Assembly: GCF_003287735.1 (NCBI RefSeq)
Contig: NZ_NSCM01000025.1
Location: 1-61,202, forward strand
DNA from: Photorhabdus bodei
GTDB taxonomy: Bacteria; Pseudomonadota; Gammaproteobacteria; Enterobacterales; Enterobacteriaceae
Direction of reading: 5' to 3'
DNA: 61,202 nt
Shown here: piece after piece, positions 8,510 through 19,799 of the stretch
Numbering within the stretch: the first letter of the stretch is position 1
Layout of the letters: each line of letters starts with the position of its first letter
Translations under genes and position numbers: made by a program
The notes under the pieces: model-generated
What the model saw: only the letters and a program-made list of their open reading frames with translations
What the model was told of the DNA's origin: nothing
Database searches by the model: none

Positions 8510-10276
8510 ATGAAGCTGCCAGTAAGAGAGTTTGATGCAGTCGTTATTGGTGCGGGTGGCGCTGGCATGCGCGCTGCACTACAAATTTCACAAATGGGAT
8601 TATCCTGTGCTTTGATTTCCAAAGTATTCCCAACCCGTTCTCATACTGTATCTGCGCAGGGGGGGATCACCGTTGCGTTGGGTAATTCCCATGACGATAA
8701 CTGGGAATGGCACATGTATGACACGGTGAAAGGCTCCGACTACATCGGTGATCAGGATGCGATTGAGTACATGTGTAAGACCGGGCCCGAGGCAATTCTG
8801 GAACTGGAACACATGGGGTTGCCATTTTCGCGTTTGGATGACGGTCGTATTTATCAACGTCCATTCGGTGGCCAGTCAAAAAACTTTGGTGGTGAACAGG
8901 CTGCACGTACCGCTGCGGCGGCAGACCGTACCGGGCATGCCCTGTTGCATACGTTGTATCAGCAAAACTTAAAAAATCACACCACTATTTTTTCTGAATG
9001 GTATTCGTTGGATCTGGTTAAAAATCAGGATGGCACTATTGTTGGTTGTACTGCTGTCTGTATTGAAACGGGTGAAGTGGTTTATTTCAAAGCGAAGGCA
9101 ACTATTCTGGCAACGGGGGGGGCAGGTCGTATTTATCAATCAACAACTAACGCCCACATTAATACTGGTGATGGTGTCGGTATGGCGTTGCGTGCGGGTG
9201 TACCTGTACAGGATATGGAAATGTGGCAATTCCACCCAACCGGTATTGCCGGGGCAGGTGTTCTGGTAACAGAAGGCTGCCGTGGTGAAGGTGGTTATTT
9301 GCTGAATAAAGATGGCGAGCGCTTTATGGAGCGTTACGCGCCAAATGCTAAAGATCTGGCTGGTCGTGATGTAGTGGCACGTTCCATTATGATCGAAATC
9401 CGCGAAGGCCGTGGTTGTGATGGTCCTTGGGGGCCGCATGCCAAGCTGAAACTGGATCATTTAGGCAAAGAGGTGCTGGAATCTCGTCTGCCGGGCATTC
9501 TTGAGTTATCCCGTACTTTCGCCCACGTTGATCCAGTAAAAGAACCTATTCCGGTGATTCCAACTTGCCACTATATGATGGGAGGAATCCCCACTAAAGT
9601 GACGGGTCAGGCACTGACTATTAACGAGAAAGGCGAAGATGTGGTTATTCCGGGCCTGTTTGCTGTCGGTGAAATTGCCTGTGTATCGGTTCATGGCGCA
9701 AACCGTTTGGGGGGTAACTCGCTGTTGGACTTAGTGGTGTTTGGCCGTTCTGCTGGTTTGCACCTGAAAGAATCGTTGATGGAGCAGGGGACTAGCCGTG
9801 AAGCCAGCGAATCGGATATTGAAATATCCTTGCAACGTCTGAACCGTTGGAATAGTACCCGTACGGGTGAAGATCCGGTTAAAATTCGTAAAGATTTGCA
9901 AGCGTGTATGCAGAACAACTTCTCGGTATTCCGTGAAGGTGATGCAATGGCGAAAGGGCTGGAAGAACTTAAAGTTATCCGTGAACGCCTGAAGAGTGCG
10001 CGTTTGGACGATACTTCCTTAGAGTTCAATACTCAGAGAATTGAGTGTCTGGAGCTTGATAACCTGATGGAAACAGCACTTTCCACGGCTGTTGCTGCTA
10101 ATTTCCGCACTGAGAGCCGCGGTGCTCACAGCCGTTTCGACTATCCGGATCGTGATGATGCGAACTGGTTATGCCATACTCTCTATCTGCCGCAAACTGA
10201 GACCATGACTCGTCGTGATGTCAACATGCAGCCAAAACTGCGTGAAGCATTTCCGCCGAAAGCGCGTACTTACTAA
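8510..10276 (+). CDS. sdhA: Succinate dehydrogenase flavoprotein subunit
   Basis: Catalytic subunit that oxidises succinate to fumarate and passes electrons to SdhB, 588 residues. The FAD-binding Rossmann motif is [13 protein letters not shown] (about residues 12-24). The covalently flavinylated histidine is in [11 protein letters not shown] (about 45). Substrate and active-site segments [14 protein letters not shown] and the catalytic arginine region in [11 protein letters not shown] are present. The start is immediately downstream of the sdhD stop. Nothing in the sequence suggests loss of function. Confidence 0.97.
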   Translation: MKLPVREFDAVVIGAGGAGMRAALQISQMGLSCALISKVFPTRSHTVSAQGGITVALGNSHDDNWEWHMYDTVKGSDYIGDQDAIEYMCKTGPEAILELEHMGLPFSRLDDGRIYQRPFGGQSKNFGGEQAARTAAAADRTGHALLHTLYQQNLKNHTTIFSEWYSLDLVKNQDGTIVGCTAVCIETGEVVYFKAKATILATGGAGRIYQSTTNAHINTGDGVGMALRAGVPVQDMEMWQFHPTGIAGAGVLVTEGCRGEGGYLLNKDGERFMERYAPNAKDLAGRDVVARSIMIEIREGRGCDGPWGPHAKLKLDHLGKEVLESRLPGILELSRTFAHVDPVKEPIPVIPTCHYMMGGIPTKVTGQALTINEKGEDVVIPGLFAVGEIACVSVHGANRLGGNSLLDLVVFGRSAGLHLKESLMEQGTSREASESDIEISLQRLNRWNSTRTGEDPVKIRKDLQACMQNNFSVFREGDAMAKGLEELKVIRERLKSARLDDTSLEFNTQRIECLELDNLMETALSTAVAANFRTESRGAHSRFDYPDRDDANWLCHTLYLPQTETMTRRDVNMQPKLREAFPPKARTY

Positions 10277-10312
10277 TGAGTTGCTGATAATCCAGTTGCG
10301 GAGGAATAGATT

Positions 10313-11029
10313 ATGAAACTTGAATTTTCGATTTATCGTTACAACCCGGATGTTGACAGCGCTCCTCGTATGCAGGATTACACGCTGGAAGCAGAAGAAG
10401 GGCGTGACATGATGTTGCTGGATGCGTTGATCCAGCTTAAAGAGCAGGACCCAACACTCTCTTTCCGTCGTTCTTGCCGTGAAGGTGTTTGTGGTTCTGA
10501 CGGCCTCAACATGAACGGTAAAAATGGTCTGGCCTGTATTACGCCTGTTTCGGCTTTACGGCGTGGTAGCAAGAAAATTGTTATCCGTCCGTTGCCAGGC
10601 TTGCCGGTTATTCGTGACCTGGTTGTAGATATGGGGCAATTCTATGCGCAATATGAGAAGATTCGCCCATATTTGCTAAATGACGGCAAAAACCCGCCGG
10701 CACGTGAACATTTACAATCTCCTGCACAAAGGGAAAAACTCGATGGTCTGTACGAGTGTATTCTGTGTGCTTGTTGTTCAACTTCCTGTCCGTCATTCTG
10801 GTGGAATCCTGATAAATTTATCGGGCCTGCGGGCTTACTGGCAGCGTATCGCTTCCTGATTGATAGCCGTGATACTGAAACGGCTTCACGATTAGACAAG
10901 CTAAATGATGCTTTCAGTGTTTTCCGTTGCCATAGCATCATGAATTGTGTCAGTGTGTGCCCCAAGGGGTTGAATCCAACAAAAGCTATTGGCCATATTA
11001 AGTCTATGTTGCTGAAACATAGTGCATAA
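10313..11029 (+). CDS. sdhB: Succinate dehydrogenase iron-sulfur subunit
   Basis: Electron-transfer subunit of complex II, 238 residues as in E. coli. The N-terminal [2Fe-2S] ligands lie in CREGVCGSDG and GLACITP. The [4Fe-4S] and [3Fe-4S] ligands lie in CILCACCSTSCPSFWW and CHSIMNCVSVCPKGLNP. A GCGGAGGAA Shine-Dalgarno precedes the ATG. It is 36 bp after sdhA, and a long hairpin separates it from sucA. Confidence 0.97.
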   Translation: MKLEFSIYRYNPDVDSAPRMQDYTLEAEEGRDMMLLDALIQLKEQDPTLSFRRSCREGVCGSDGLNMNGKNGLACITPVSALRRGSKKIVIRPLPGLPVIRDLVVDMGQFYAQYEKIRPYLLNDGKNPPAREHLQSPAQREKLDGLYECILCACCSTSCPSFWWNPDKFIGPAGLLAAYRFLIDSRDTETASRLDKLNDAFSVFRCHSIMNCVSVCPKGLNPTKAIGHIKSMLLKHSA

Positions 11030-11034
11030 TAGGT

Positions 11035-11068
11035 CTGCCCTCCGCGAGATTTTCTCTGTGGAGGGCAC
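11035..11068 (+). terminator. Hairpin directly after sdhB
   Basis: TGCCCTCC pairs with GGAGGGCA eight bases after the sdhB stop, without a following T-run. It may stabilise the 3' end of the sdhCDAB transcript or cause partial termination before sucA. Confidence 0.5.
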
Positions 11069-11123
11069 AAAGAATTGAAGAGTAATGAGTTGCCAACTGC
11101 TAATGATGACAAAAGCTTGAAGT

Positions 11124-11166
11124 AAGGAACCTTTAAAAACGGTTAGGCGGTTTTTAAAGGTTCCTT
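11124..11166. other. 17-bp perfect inverted repeat between sdhB and sucA
   Basis: AAGGAACCTTTAAAAAC is followed after nine bases by its exact reverse complement. The RNA would form a long stem upstream of sucA. It could be a processing site or a partial terminator (a T-rich segment is inside the second arm), or it may be the remnant of a small repeat. It is not an ERIC element. Confidence 0.75.
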
Positions 11167-11295
11167 GAAGGGTTCCGAAACCCAAAAGAGAACATGCATA
11201 AAGCACGTCCAAATGAACCTTTTATCGATACCGTATTTAAACGGTAATAGTTAACCACGGCGAAAACTAAAGCTTTTAAAGCTTAAGGGATCACA

Positions 11296-14103
11296 ATGCA
11301 GAACGGCGCAATGAAGGACTGGCTGGATTCAAGCTTCCTGGCTGGTTCAAACCAGTCTTACGTAGAGCAGATCTATGAAGACTATATAACCGATCCAAAC
11401 TCCGTTGATGCAAGTTGGAGAGAGATTTTCCAACAATTGCCGAATGCGGGACTCAGCGGTGAACAACTCCACTCGCAGACGCGTGATTACTTCCGCCGTC
11501 TTGCGAAAGATACTACGCGTTATCATTCCTCTGTCAGCGATCCGGCAATGGATGCAAAACAAGTTAAAGTTTTGCAGCTCATCAATGCATTCCGCTTCCG
11601 CGGTCATCAAAATGCGAACCTTGACCCGTTGGGATTATGGAAACAGGATAGTGTTCCTGATTTAGATCCTGCTTTCCATAATCTGACGGAAGCTGATTTT
11701 GCAGAGACATTTAACGTAGGTTCTTTTGCTATCGGCAAAGAGACGATGAAATTGGCTGATTTGTATGAAGCACTGAAACGCACTTATTGCGGTTCTATTG
11801 GTGCTGAATACATGCACATCACCAATACGGAAGAAAAACGTTGGATTCAGCAGCGTCTGGAATCTGTTACTGTCAATTCTCAGTTTAGCGTAGAGGAAAA
11901 GCAGCGTTTTCTGGCGGAACTGACGGCAGCCGAAGGTTTGGAGCGTTATCTGGGAGCTAAGTTTCCGGGAGCGAAACGTTTCTCTCTTGAAGGTGGTGAT
12001 GCGCTTATCCCGATGTTGAAGGATCTTATCCGTCATGCGGGTAAACATGACACACGAGAAGTCGTACTAGGAATGGCTCACCGTGGTCGCCTCAACGTCT
12101 TGGTTAATATCTTAGGTAAAAAACCGGCTGATTTGTTTGATGAGTTTGCGGGTAAGCATAAAGAGCACCTTGGTACCGGTGACGTGAAGTATCATCAGGG
12201 TTTCTCGTCTGATTTTGCAACCGAGGGGGCTAAGGTTCATTTGGCACTGGCATTTAACCCATCTCACCTTGAGATTGTCAGCCCTGTGGTTATTGGTTCA
12301 GTACGCGCCCGCCGTGACCGTCTGGATGAAGGCCGCAGTAATATGGTATTGCCAATCACTATCCATGGTGATGCTGCTGTTACCGGCCAGGGCGTGGTGC
12401 AGGAAACCCTGAACATGTCTCAAGCTCGTGGTTATGAAGTGGGGGGTACAATTCGTATCATCATCAATAACCAGATCGGTTTCACAACGTCTAACCCGAA
12501 AGATGCCCGTTCAACACAATACTGTACTGATATTATCAAAATGGTACAGGCACCGATTTTCCACGTTAATGCAGATGATCCAGAAGCGGTGGCATTTGTT
12601 ACCCGTTTGGCGCTGGATTTCCGTAATACCTTCAAATGCGATGTGATGATCGATCTGGTCTGCTATCGCCGTCATGGTCATAACGAAGCTGATGAGCCAA
12701 GTGCCACTCAGCCAATGATGTATCAGAAAATTAAGAAGCACCCAACGCCACGTAAAATCTATGGTGACAAGCTGGTGGCGGAAAAGCTGATATCAGTCGA
12801 TGATGTGACTGAGATGGTTAACCTGTATCGTGATGCGCTCGACCGTGGTGATTGCGTCGTTGATGAATGGCGCTCAATGGGGCTGCATTCGTTTACTTGG
12901 GAACCTTATCTTAATCACGAATGGGATGAAGAGTACCTGCATAAAGTTGATGTTAAGCGTTTGCAAGATCTGGGCAGACGCATCAGTTCTGTCCCGGAAG
13001 AAGTGACAATGCACTCCCGTGTAGCGAAAATTTATAACGACCGTGCAGAGATGGCGAACGGCGATAAATTGTTCGATTGGGGTGCCGCAGAAACATTGGC
13101 CTATGCCACTTTGGTGGATGAGGGGGTTCCGGTACGTTTGTCTGGTGAAGATGCCGGCCGTGGTACTTTCTTCCATCGTCATGCAGTTATCCATAATCAG
13201 GCTAACGGTTCTGTTTATGTTCCTCTGGCGAACGTTCATAACGGTCAGGGAGCATTCAATGTTTGGGATTCTGTTCTGTCTGAAGAGGCGGTGTTGGCGT
13301 TTGAGTATGGTTATGCAACAACAGAACCTCGTGCTCTGACAATCTGGGAAGCTCAATTTGGTGATTTTGCCAACGGTGCACAGGTTGTTATTGACCAATT
13401 CATCAGCTCCGGTGAGCAGAAATGGGGCCGTATGTGCGGTCTGGTGATGTTGTTGCCGCATGGTTATGAAGGGCAGGGGCCTGAACACTCATCAGCCCGT
13501 TTGGAGCGTTATCTTCAACTATGCGCAGAACAGAACATGCAGGTTTGTGTACCATCAACGCCAGCTCAGGTCTACCACATGCTTCGCCGTCAGGCTTTGC
13601 GCGGTATGCGTCGTCCGTTGATCGTTATGTCGCCAAAATCGCTGTTGCGTCATCCATTAGCCGTTTCCAGCCTGGATGAACTGGCTAATGGTAAATTCCA
13701 GACGGTTATTGGTGAAATTGATGAGTTTGATCCGAAAGGTGTTAAACGGGTTGTACTCTGCTCAGGTAAAGTCTACTACGACCTGTTAGAGCAACGCCGT
13801 AAAAATGAACAAACTGATGTCGCTATTGTGCGTATTGAGCAACTATATCCGTTCCCTCATCAGGATGTTCAGTCAACACTGGAACAGTATGCTCATGTAC
13901 ATGATTTTGTCTGGTGCCAGGAAGAGCCATTAAATCAGGGGGCCTGGTATTGTAGTCAGCACAACTTCCGTGAAGTGATCCCGTTCGGGGCTTCTTTACG
14001 TTATGCAGGTCGTCCTGCATCTGCTTCCCCGGCAGTTGGATATATGTCAGTTCACCAGCAACAACAACAAGAGCTGGTTAATGACGCACTGAACGTTGAA
14101 TAA
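11296..14103 (+). CDS. sucA: 2-oxoglutarate dehydrogenase E1 component
   Basis: Thiamine-diphosphate-dependent decarboxylase of the 2-oxoglutarate dehydrogenase complex, 935 residues (E. coli 933). The N-terminal [24 protein letters not shown] region is conserved. TPP and active-site segments include [42 protein letters not shown] and [17 protein letters not shown]. The C-terminal pyrimidine-binding part has [14 protein letters not shown]. It works with SucB and lipoamide dehydrogenase (encoded elsewhere) to make succinyl-CoA. It lies 266 bp after sdhB, probably co-transcribed with readthrough. Confidence 0.97.
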   Translation: MQNGAMKDWLDSSFLAGSNQSYVEQIYEDYITDPNSVDASWREIFQQLPNAGLSGEQLHSQTRDYFRRLAKDTTRYHSSVSDPAMDAKQVKVLQLINAFRFRGHQNANLDPLGLWKQDSVPDLDPAFHNLTEADFAETFNVGSFAIGKETMKLADLYEALKRTYCGSIGAEYMHITNTEEKRWIQQRLESVTVNSQFSVEEKQRFLAELTAAEGLERYLGAKFPGAKRFSLEGGDALIPMLKDLIRHAGKHDTREVVLGMAHRGRLNVLVNILGKKPADLFDEFAGKHKEHLGTGDVKYHQGFSSDFATEGAKVHLALAFNPSHLEIVSPVVIGSVRARRDRLDEGRSNMVLPITIHGDAAVTGQGVVQETLNMSQARGYEVGGTIRIIINNQIGFTTSNPKDARSTQYCTDIIKMVQAPIFHVNADDPEAVAFVTRLALDFRNTFKCDVMIDLVCYRRHGHNEADEPSATQPMMYQKIKKHPTPRKIYGDKLVAEKLISVDDVTEMVNLYRDALDRGDCVVDEWRSMGLHSFTWEPYLNHEWDEEYLHKVDVKRLQDLGRRISSVPEEVTMHSRVAKIYNDRAEMANGDKLFDWGAAETLAYATLVDEGVPVRLSGEDAGRGTFFHRHAVIHNQANGSVYVPLANVHNGQGAFNVWDSVLSEEAVLAFEYGYATTEPRALTIWEAQFGDFANGAQVVIDQFISSGEQKWGRMCGLVMLLPHGYEGQGPEHSSARLERYLQLCAEQNMQVCVPSTPAQVYHMLRRQALRGMRRPLIVMSPKSLLRHPLAVSSLDELANGKFQTVIGEIDEFDPKGVKRVVLCSGKVYYDLLEQRRKNEQTDVAIVRIEQLYPFPHQDVQSTLEQYAHVHDFVWCQEEPLNQGAWYCSQHNFREVIPFGASLRYAGRPASASPAVGYMSVHQQQQQELVNDALNVE

Positions 14104-14117
14104 ATAAAGGATATAAA

Positions 14118-15338
14118 ATGAGTAGCGTAGATATTCTGGTTCCGGATCTGCCTGAGTCTGTTGCTGATGCCACTGTGGCGGTCTGGCACAAAAAAGAGGG
14201 TGACCGTGTTGAACGTGATGAAGTGCTGGTTGAAATCGAAACAGATAAAGTTGTGCTGGAAGTGCCTGCCAGTGAAGCGGGTGTTTTAGAGGCTATTTTG
14301 GAAGTGAAAGATGCCACCGTTCTATCCCGTCAGCTTCTTGGTCGTATCCGTCTGGGCGATAGCACTGGCAAGCCGACAGAAATAAAAGAAAAAACAGAAG
14401 CAACTTTGGCGAAACGCCAGACTGCCGGTTTAGAAGAAGAGAGCAATGATGCGCTCAGCCCGGCGGTCCGCCGTTTGATTGCAGAGCATGATCTTGATGC
14501 TAAAGCGATTAAAGGCAGTGGTGTTGGTGGACGTATCGTCCGTGAAGACGTGGAAAAATATATGGCTGATAACGAAAAAGTGGCTAGCAAGCCAGCAGAA
14601 GCCCCTGTTTCTTCTGTCCAGGATTCTCTGTTGCCACACCGCAGTGAAAAACGTGTCCCAATGACTCGCCTGCGTAAACGTGTGGCTGAACGTCTGCTGG
14701 AAGCGAAAAACAACACGGCGATGTTGACAACATTTAACGAAGTTAACATGAAGCCAATTCAGGAAATGCGTAAGCAGTACGGCGAAGCGTTTGAAAAACG
14801 CCACGGTGTGCGTCTGGGCTTTATGTCTTTCTATGTGAAAGCCGTGGTTGAAGCACTGAAACGCTATCCAGAAGTGAATGCTTCTATTGATGGCACTGAT
14901 GTGGTTTACCACAACTATTTCGATATCAGTATTGCGGTATCGACACCACGTGGTCTGGTAACGCCAGTACTGCGTGATGCGGATGCGTTGAGCATGGCTG
15001 ATCTCGAAAAACGCATTAAAGAGCTGGCTATCAAAGGCCGCGACGGCAAATTGACTGTTGAAGAGCTAACGGGTGGTAACTTTACCATTACCAATGGCGG
15101 TGTATTCGGCTCCTTAATGTCTACACCAATCATTAACCCACCACAGAGTGCGATTCTTGGCATGCATGCTATTAAAGATCGGCCAATGGCGGTTAATGGT
15201 CAGGTGGAGATCCTTCCAATGATGTACTTGGCACTGTCTTATGACCACCGTCTGATTGACGGGCGTGAGTCTGTAGGCTTCCTGGTGACCATCAAAGAAA
15301 TGCTGGAAGATCCTGCACGTTTGCTGCTGGACGTATAG
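14118..15338 (+). CDS. sucB: Dihydrolipoyllysine succinyltransferase (E2)
   Basis: Core acyltransferase of the 2-oxoglutarate dehydrogenase complex, 406 residues. A single lipoyl domain (1-80) has the modified lysine in [13 protein letters not shown] peripheral subunit-binding domain follows ([19 protein letters not shown], about 112-150, with [13 protein letters not shown]). The catalytic domain ends with the active-site [11 protein letters not shown]. The gap to sucA is only 14 bp, with AAAGGA before the ATG. A hairpin pair lies between it and sucC. Confidence 0.97.
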   Translation: MSSVDILVPDLPESVADATVAVWHKKEGDRVERDEVLVEIETDKVVLEVPASEAGVLEAILEVKDATVLSRQLLGRIRLGDSTGKPTEIKEKTEATLAKRQTAGLEEESNDALSPAVRRLIAEHDLDAKAIKGSGVGGRIVREDVEKYMADNEKVASKPAEAPVSSVQDSLLPHRSEKRVPMTRLRKRVAERLLEAKNNTAMLTTFNEVNMKPIQEMRKQYGEAFEKRHGVRLGFMSFYVKAVVEALKRYPEVNASIDGTDVVYHNYFDISIAVSTPRGLVTPVLRDADALSMADLEKRIKELAIKGRDGKLTVEELTGGNFTITNGGVFGSLMSTPIINPPQSAILGMHAIKDRPMAVNGQVEILPMMYLALSYDHRLIDGRESVGFLVTIKEMLEDPARLLLDV

Positions 15339-15403
15339 CAACATAATCAGGGCAGATACGCGCTAATATTTGCCCAGTCTGAAGTAAACAAATGTATATG
15401 AAC

Positions 15404-15425
15404 AGCCAATCTTTAGAGATTGGCT
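15404..15425. other. Perfect hairpin between sucB and sucC
   Basis: AGCCAATCT and AGATTGGCT form a 9-bp stem around TTAG. A second imperfect palindrome (GAGCAATTTGC...TTTGCTC) lies at about 15452-15472, close to the sucC start. They may act as partial terminators or RNA processing sites that set the sucAB to sucCD ratio. Confidence 0.55.
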
Positions 15426-15500
15426 ATATCCAGAGCAACAAAAAAATAAGGGAGCAATTTGCTAATTTGCTCTTATCAGACTAACTATGGATAGAACATC

Positions 15501-16667
15501 ATGAATTTACACGAGTATCAGGCAAAACAGCTTTTTGCACGGTATGGTTTACCCGCTCCGGCTGGTTATGCCTGCACGACACCGCGTGAAGCGGAAGAAG
15601 CTGCATCTAAAATCGGCGCTGGCCCTTGGGTGGTGAAGTGTCAGGTTCACGCTGGCGGTCGCGGTAAAGCGGGCGGCGTGAAAGTGGTTAACAGTAAGGA
15701 AGAAATTCGCGCTTTCGCTGAACAATGGCTGGGCAAACGTCTGGTCACTTACCAAACAGATGCGCAAGGGCAGCCTGTTCGTCAGATTTTAGTGGAAGCG
15801 GCAACTGATATTGCGAAGGAGCTGTATCTTGGTGCTGTGGTTGATCGTGGTACACGTCGTGTAGTGTTCATGGCTTCTACTGAAGGTGGTGTTGAAATTG
15901 AAAAAGTTGCGGAAGAGACCCCGGAACTGATTCATAAAGCGATTATCGACCCACTAATTGGCCCTATGTCTTATCAGGGGCGTGAACTGGCATTTAAATT
16001 GGGTTTAACCGGTAAACAAGTCAGCCAGTTCACTAAAATTTTCTTAGGGTTGGCAAATCTGTTCCTGGAGCGCGATCTGGCTCTGGTTGAAATTAACCCA
16101 TTGGTTATCACGACTCAAGGTGATTTGATTTGTCTGGATGGCAAACTGGGCGCTGATGGTAACGCACTGTTCCGTCAGGCTGAACTGCGTGAAATGCATG
16201 ACCCATCTCAGGAAGATCCGCGTGAAGCTCAGGCGGCACAGTGGGAACTGAACTATGTCGCGCTGGATGGCAATATTGGCTGCATGGTAAACGGTGCGGG
16301 CCTGGCAATGGGAACGATGGATATCGTTAAATTGCATGGTGGCGCACCAGCAAACTTCCTTGATGTCGGTGGTGGCGCAACCAAAGAACGCGTTACAGAA
16401 GCGTTTAAAATCATTCTGTCAGATGAAAATGTGAAAGCGGTATTGGTTAACATCTTTGGGGGTATTGTCCGTTGTGACCTGATTGCTGACGGTATTATTG
16501 GTGCGGTGGAAGAAGTCGGGGTTCACGTACCGGTTGTTGTTCGTTTGGAAGGGAACAATGCTGATCTGGGCGCGAAAAAACTGGCTGACAGTGGTTTAAA
16601 TATCATTGCCGCAACCAGCTTGACAGACGCAGCTAAGCAAGCAGTAGCAGCAGTGGGGGCAAAATAA
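15501..16667 (+). CDS. sucC: Succinyl-CoA synthetase beta subunit
   Basis: ADP-forming subunit, 388 residues as in E. coli. The ATP-grasp fold begins [20 protein letters not shown] and has the nucleotide-binding [16 protein letters not shown]. The C-terminal CoA-ligase-like domain contains [16 protein letters not shown] and the conserved [11 protein letters not shown]. With SucD it converts succinyl-CoA to succinate with substrate-level phosphorylation. sucD follows after three bases. Confidence 0.97.
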   Translation: MNLHEYQAKQLFARYGLPAPAGYACTTPREAEEAASKIGAGPWVVKCQVHAGGRGKAGGVKVVNSKEEIRAFAEQWLGKRLVTYQTDAQGQPVRQILVEAATDIAKELYLGAVVDRGTRRVVFMASTEGGVEIEKVAEETPELIHKAIIDPLIGPMSYQGRELAFKLGLTGKQVSQFTKIFLGLANLFLERDLALVEINPLVITTQGDLICLDGKLGADGNALFRQAELREMHDPSQEDPREAQAAQWELNYVALDGNIGCMVNGAGLAMGTMDIVKLHGGAPANFLDVGGGATKERVTEAFKIILSDENVKAVLVNIFGGIVRCDLIADGIIGAVEEVGVHVPVVVRLEGNNADLGAKKLADSGLNIIAATSLTDAAKQAVAAVGAK

Positions 16668-16670
16668 ATA

Positions 16671-17546
16671 ATGTCTATTTTAATTGATAAAAACACCAAA
16701 GTTATCTGTCAGGGTTTCACTGGCAGCCAAGGTACTTTCCATTCAGAACAAGCGATTGCTTACGGTACCCAAATGGTTGGTGGGGTAACGCCGGGTAAAG
16801 GTGGTACTGAACATCTAGGGCTACCTGTTTTCAATACCGTTCGTGAAGCGGTGGAAGCAACAGGAGCAACGGCTTCTGTTATCTATGTTCCTGCGCCTTT
16901 CTGTAAAGATTCCATTCTGGAAGCTATCGACGCAGGTATCAAACTGATCATCACGATTACTGAAGGTATCCCGACGCTGGATATGCTAACGGTTAAAGTG
17001 AAGCTGGATGAAGCAGGCGTTCGTATGATCGGCCCTAACTGTCCGGGTGTTATCACACCGGATGAATGTAAGATCGGTATTATGCCGGGGCACATTCATC
17101 GAGCAGGTAAAGTTGGCATTGTTTCCCGCTCAGGAACATTGACTTATGAAGCAGTAAAACAGACCACGGATGCCGGTTTAGGACAATCTACTTGTGTTGG
17201 TATCGGTGGTGACCCTATCCCCGGTTCTAACTTCATTGATATCCTGAAATTGTTTGAGGAAGATCCGCAAACAGAAGCCATCGTAATGATTGGTGAAATT
17301 GGTGGAACAGCGGAAGAAGAAGCGGCGGCTTATATTAAAGAGCATGTCACTAAGCCGGTTGTTGCCTATATTGCCGGTGTGACTGCACCAAAAGGTAAGC
17401 GTATGGGGCATGCTGGTGCCATTATTGCAGGTGGTAAAGGAACGGCGGACGAAAAATTTGCTGCTCTGGAAGCCGCTGGCGTGAAGACCGTTCGCAGCTT
17501 GGCAGACATTGGTGATGCAGTAAAAGATTTACTTGCTGGCAAGTAA
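16671..17546 (+). CDS. sucD: Succinyl-CoA synthetase alpha subunit
   Basis: CoA-binding subunit, 291 residues. The N-terminal CoA-binding region has [18 protein letters not shown]. The transiently phosphorylated histidine is in [13 protein letters not shown] (about residue 247), and [10 protein letters not shown] and [10 protein letters not shown] are conserved. Last gene of the sdh-suc cluster; a clear terminator follows. Confidence 0.97.
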   Translation: MSILIDKNTKVICQGFTGSQGTFHSEQAIAYGTQMVGGVTPGKGGTEHLGLPVFNTVREAVEATGATASVIYVPAPFCKDSILEAIDAGIKLIITITEGIPTLDMLTVKVKLDEAGVRMIGPNCPGVITPDECKIGIMPGHIHRAGKVGIVSRSGTLTYEAVKQTTDAGLGQSTCVGIGGDPIPGSNFIDILKLFEEDPQTEAIVMIGEIGGTAEEEAAAYIKEHVTKPVVAYIAGVTAPKGKRMGHAGAIIAGGKGTADEKFAALEAAGVKTVRSLADIGDAVKDLLAGK

Positions 17547-17571
17547 ATACAATAAATAAATCTTATCTATT

Positions 17572-17599
17572 AGGCCGCTGGAAAGTGGCCTTTTTATTT
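17572..17599 (+). terminator. Rho-independent terminator of the sdh-suc operon
   Basis: AGGCCGCT and AGTGGCCT form an 8-bp stem (one G-U pair) around GGAA, followed directly by TTTTTATTT. Confidence 0.9.
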
Positions 17600-18216
17600 G
17601 TATGGACAGTATTCACCGCAATTAAATTCATTAAATCTTTATTTTCACTTTGTTATCCTCCAATTAAATTAAACTGAATTTCATTAATGCTCTTTATCAA
17701 AATTAAATTTAATAAAAACGAAGTTAATAATAATATTTTCTTAAGGATCAAAATAAGAAGTTAATTTTAAAAGCCATTTCACAGCAATATAGAAATCAAT
17801 ATTTATCTAAATAAACAAATAATTAACAATATATCAACCAAAATGAAATAATAGACAAGCTAATTAACACTAACCAGAAAAAGATGACTAAAATCAAGTT
17901 ATTACTATGGCATTATTGCTTTAATTTGCTTAAATTGACTCTAATCAAATGAGTTCCTATTAAACAGAGGTTGCAATTCTTGATCTATATTCAGAATTCT
18001 AATCTGAATCACGTAAAACCTATTTATTGTATGGGAATATAAGCGTACTATACTATTAGTCTAATTAGTTTTTAATTTACTTGGTAATGCGTTGTCATTT
18101 TAGAGGCACTTATTGCTGGTAGTTATAAGGTTTTCGTTTTAGTGCCCTGAATAGGTTCTTATACGAAGTCAGGTTGCCGCAAGTCGGTGTCTTCCTGCTA
18201 GGAGCAAGGAGTCAAG
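17600..18216. other. AT-rich control region upstream of cydA
   Basis: About 620 bp with no gene. Long runs of A and T from 17640 to 17900 suggest curved DNA or H-NS-type binding. An FNR-like site lies at 17935-17948. E. coli cydA has a similarly long leader controlled by ArcA and FNR. A possible leader peptide was looked for and not found. Confidence 0.6.
17935..17948. promoter_or_regulatory. FNR-like site upstream of cydA
   Basis: TTGAC-TCTA-ATCAA differs from the FNR consensus TTGAT-N4-ATCAA at one position. FNR control of cydAB under falling oxygen is established in E. coli. Confidence 0.5.
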
Positions 18217-19785
18217 ATGTTTGATATTGTCGAACTGTCACGATTACAGTTTGCCTTAACTGCAATGTATCACTTTCTATTCGTTCCACTAACGCTCGGT
18301 ATGGCGTTTTTGCTGGCGATCATGGAAACGGTATATGTGCTCTCCGGTAAACAAATTTATAAAGATATGACAAAATTCTGGGGCAAGTTATTTGGTATTA
18401 ACTTTGCTCTGGGGGTTGCAACAGGGTTGACTATGGAGTTCCAGTTCGGGACTAACTGGTCATATTTCTCTCACTATGTCGGTGACATTTTCGGTGCGCC
18501 TCTGGCGATTGAAGGCCTGATGGCGTTCTTCCTGGAGTCTACATTCGTAGGCTTGTTCTTCTTTGGTTGGGATCGTCTCAGTAAGACACAACATCTGGCG
18601 GTAACTTGGTTGGTCGCATTAGGATCTAATTTCTCTGCACTTTGGATTTTAGTTGCTAACGGTTGGATGCAAAACCCAATTGCTTCTGATTTCAACTTTG
18701 AAACCATGCGTATGGAGATGGTAAGTTTTGCTGAACTGGTCCTGAACCCAGTTGCTCAGGTGAAATTTGTGCATACCGTTGCCGCGGGTTATGTGACAGG
18801 GGCGATCTTCGTTCTCGGTGTCAGCTCTTACTACCTGCTTAAAGGCCGTGATATTCCATTTGCTAAGCGTTCATTTGCGATTGCTTCAAGTTTTGGTATC
18901 GCCGCTGTGTTGTCTGTTATTGTGTTGGGTGATGAATCTGGTTACGAAATGGGCGACGTACAGAAGACTAAGCTGGCCGCCATCGAAGCTGAATGGGAAA
19001 CCCAGCCACCGCCGGCAGCTTTTACACTGATAGGTATCCCGGATCAGGATAAAATGGAAAACAAATATGCCATTCAGATCCCTTATCTTATGGGGCTGAT
19101 TGCTACCCGTTCTGTTGATACTCCGGTCATTGGCCTGCGTGATCTGATGGATCAGCATGAGCAGCGTATTCGTAATGGTATAAAGGCTTATCATCTGTTG
19201 GAAGAATTGCGTGCAGGTAACACAGACCCGACTGTTCGTACAGCATTCAATGAAAATAAACAAGATCTGGGTTATGGCATGTTGCTGAAACGTTATACCA
19301 GCAAAGTGACTGATGCCAGTGAAGAACAGATCAAAGCAGCCGCGAAAGATTCTATTCCTCGGGTTGCACCGCTCTATTTTGCATTCCGTATCATGGTTGC
19401 AGCAGGTTTCCTGATGTTACTGTTGATCGGTCTGGCGTTTTGGAGTGTTGTCCGTGGCCGCATTGGTAAACAAAAATGGTTGCTACGCGCAGCACTGTAC
19501 AGTATTCCATTGCCGTGGATTGCCATAGAATCAGGCTGGTTTGTGGCGGAATATGGTCGTCAACCGTGGGCAATTGGTGAAGTTCTACCAACTGCGGTGG
19601 CGAGTTCAAATTTAGCAGCCGGCGATATCTTGTTCTCTATGGCGCTGATTTGTGGCCTTTATACCTTATTCCTGATTGCGGAAATGTTTCTGATGTTCAA
19701 ATTTGCCCGCCTTGGCCCAAGTAGCCTAAAAACGGGGCGTTACCATTTTGAACAGAAAACAGCGTCAGCACCTGAAGCTCAGTAA
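18217..19785 (+). CDS. cydA: Cytochrome bd-I ubiquinol oxidase subunit I
   Basis: High-affinity terminal oxidase subunit carrying haems b558, b595 and d, 522 residues as in E. coli CydA. The N-terminal [20 protein letters not shown] includes the haem b595 histidine (about 19). The haem b558 ligands lie in [14 protein letters not shown] (about 186) and in the second half (FRIMVAAGF). The quinol-binding Q-loop lies at about 240-330, and [13 protein letters not shown] is the family signature. GGAGCAAGGAG precedes the start. It heads cydABX-ybgE. Confidence 0.97.
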   Translation: MFDIVELSRLQFALTAMYHFLFVPLTLGMAFLLAIMETVYVLSGKQIYKDMTKFWGKLFGINFALGVATGLTMEFQFGTNWSYFSHYVGDIFGAPLAIEGLMAFFLESTFVGLFFFGWDRLSKTQHLAVTWLVALGSNFSALWILVANGWMQNPIASDFNFETMRMEMVSFAELVLNPVAQVKFVHTVAAGYVTGAIFVLGVSSYYLLKGRDIPFAKRSFAIASSFGIAAVLSVIVLGDESGYEMGDVQKTKLAAIEAEWETQPPPAAFTLIGIPDQDKMENKYAIQIPYLMGLIATRSVDTPVIGLRDLMDQHEQRIRNGIKAYHLLEELRAGNTDPTVRTAFNENKQDLGYGMLLKRYTSKVTDASEEQIKAAAKDSIPRVAPLYFAFRIMVAAGFLMLLLIGLAFWSVVRGRIGKQKWLLRAALYSIPLPWIAIESGWFVAEYGRQPWAIGEVLPTAVASSNLAAGDILFSMALICGLYTLFLIAEMFLMFKFARLGPSSLKTGRYHFEQKTASAPEAQ

Positions 19786-19799
19786 ACAGGAGTCCACTT

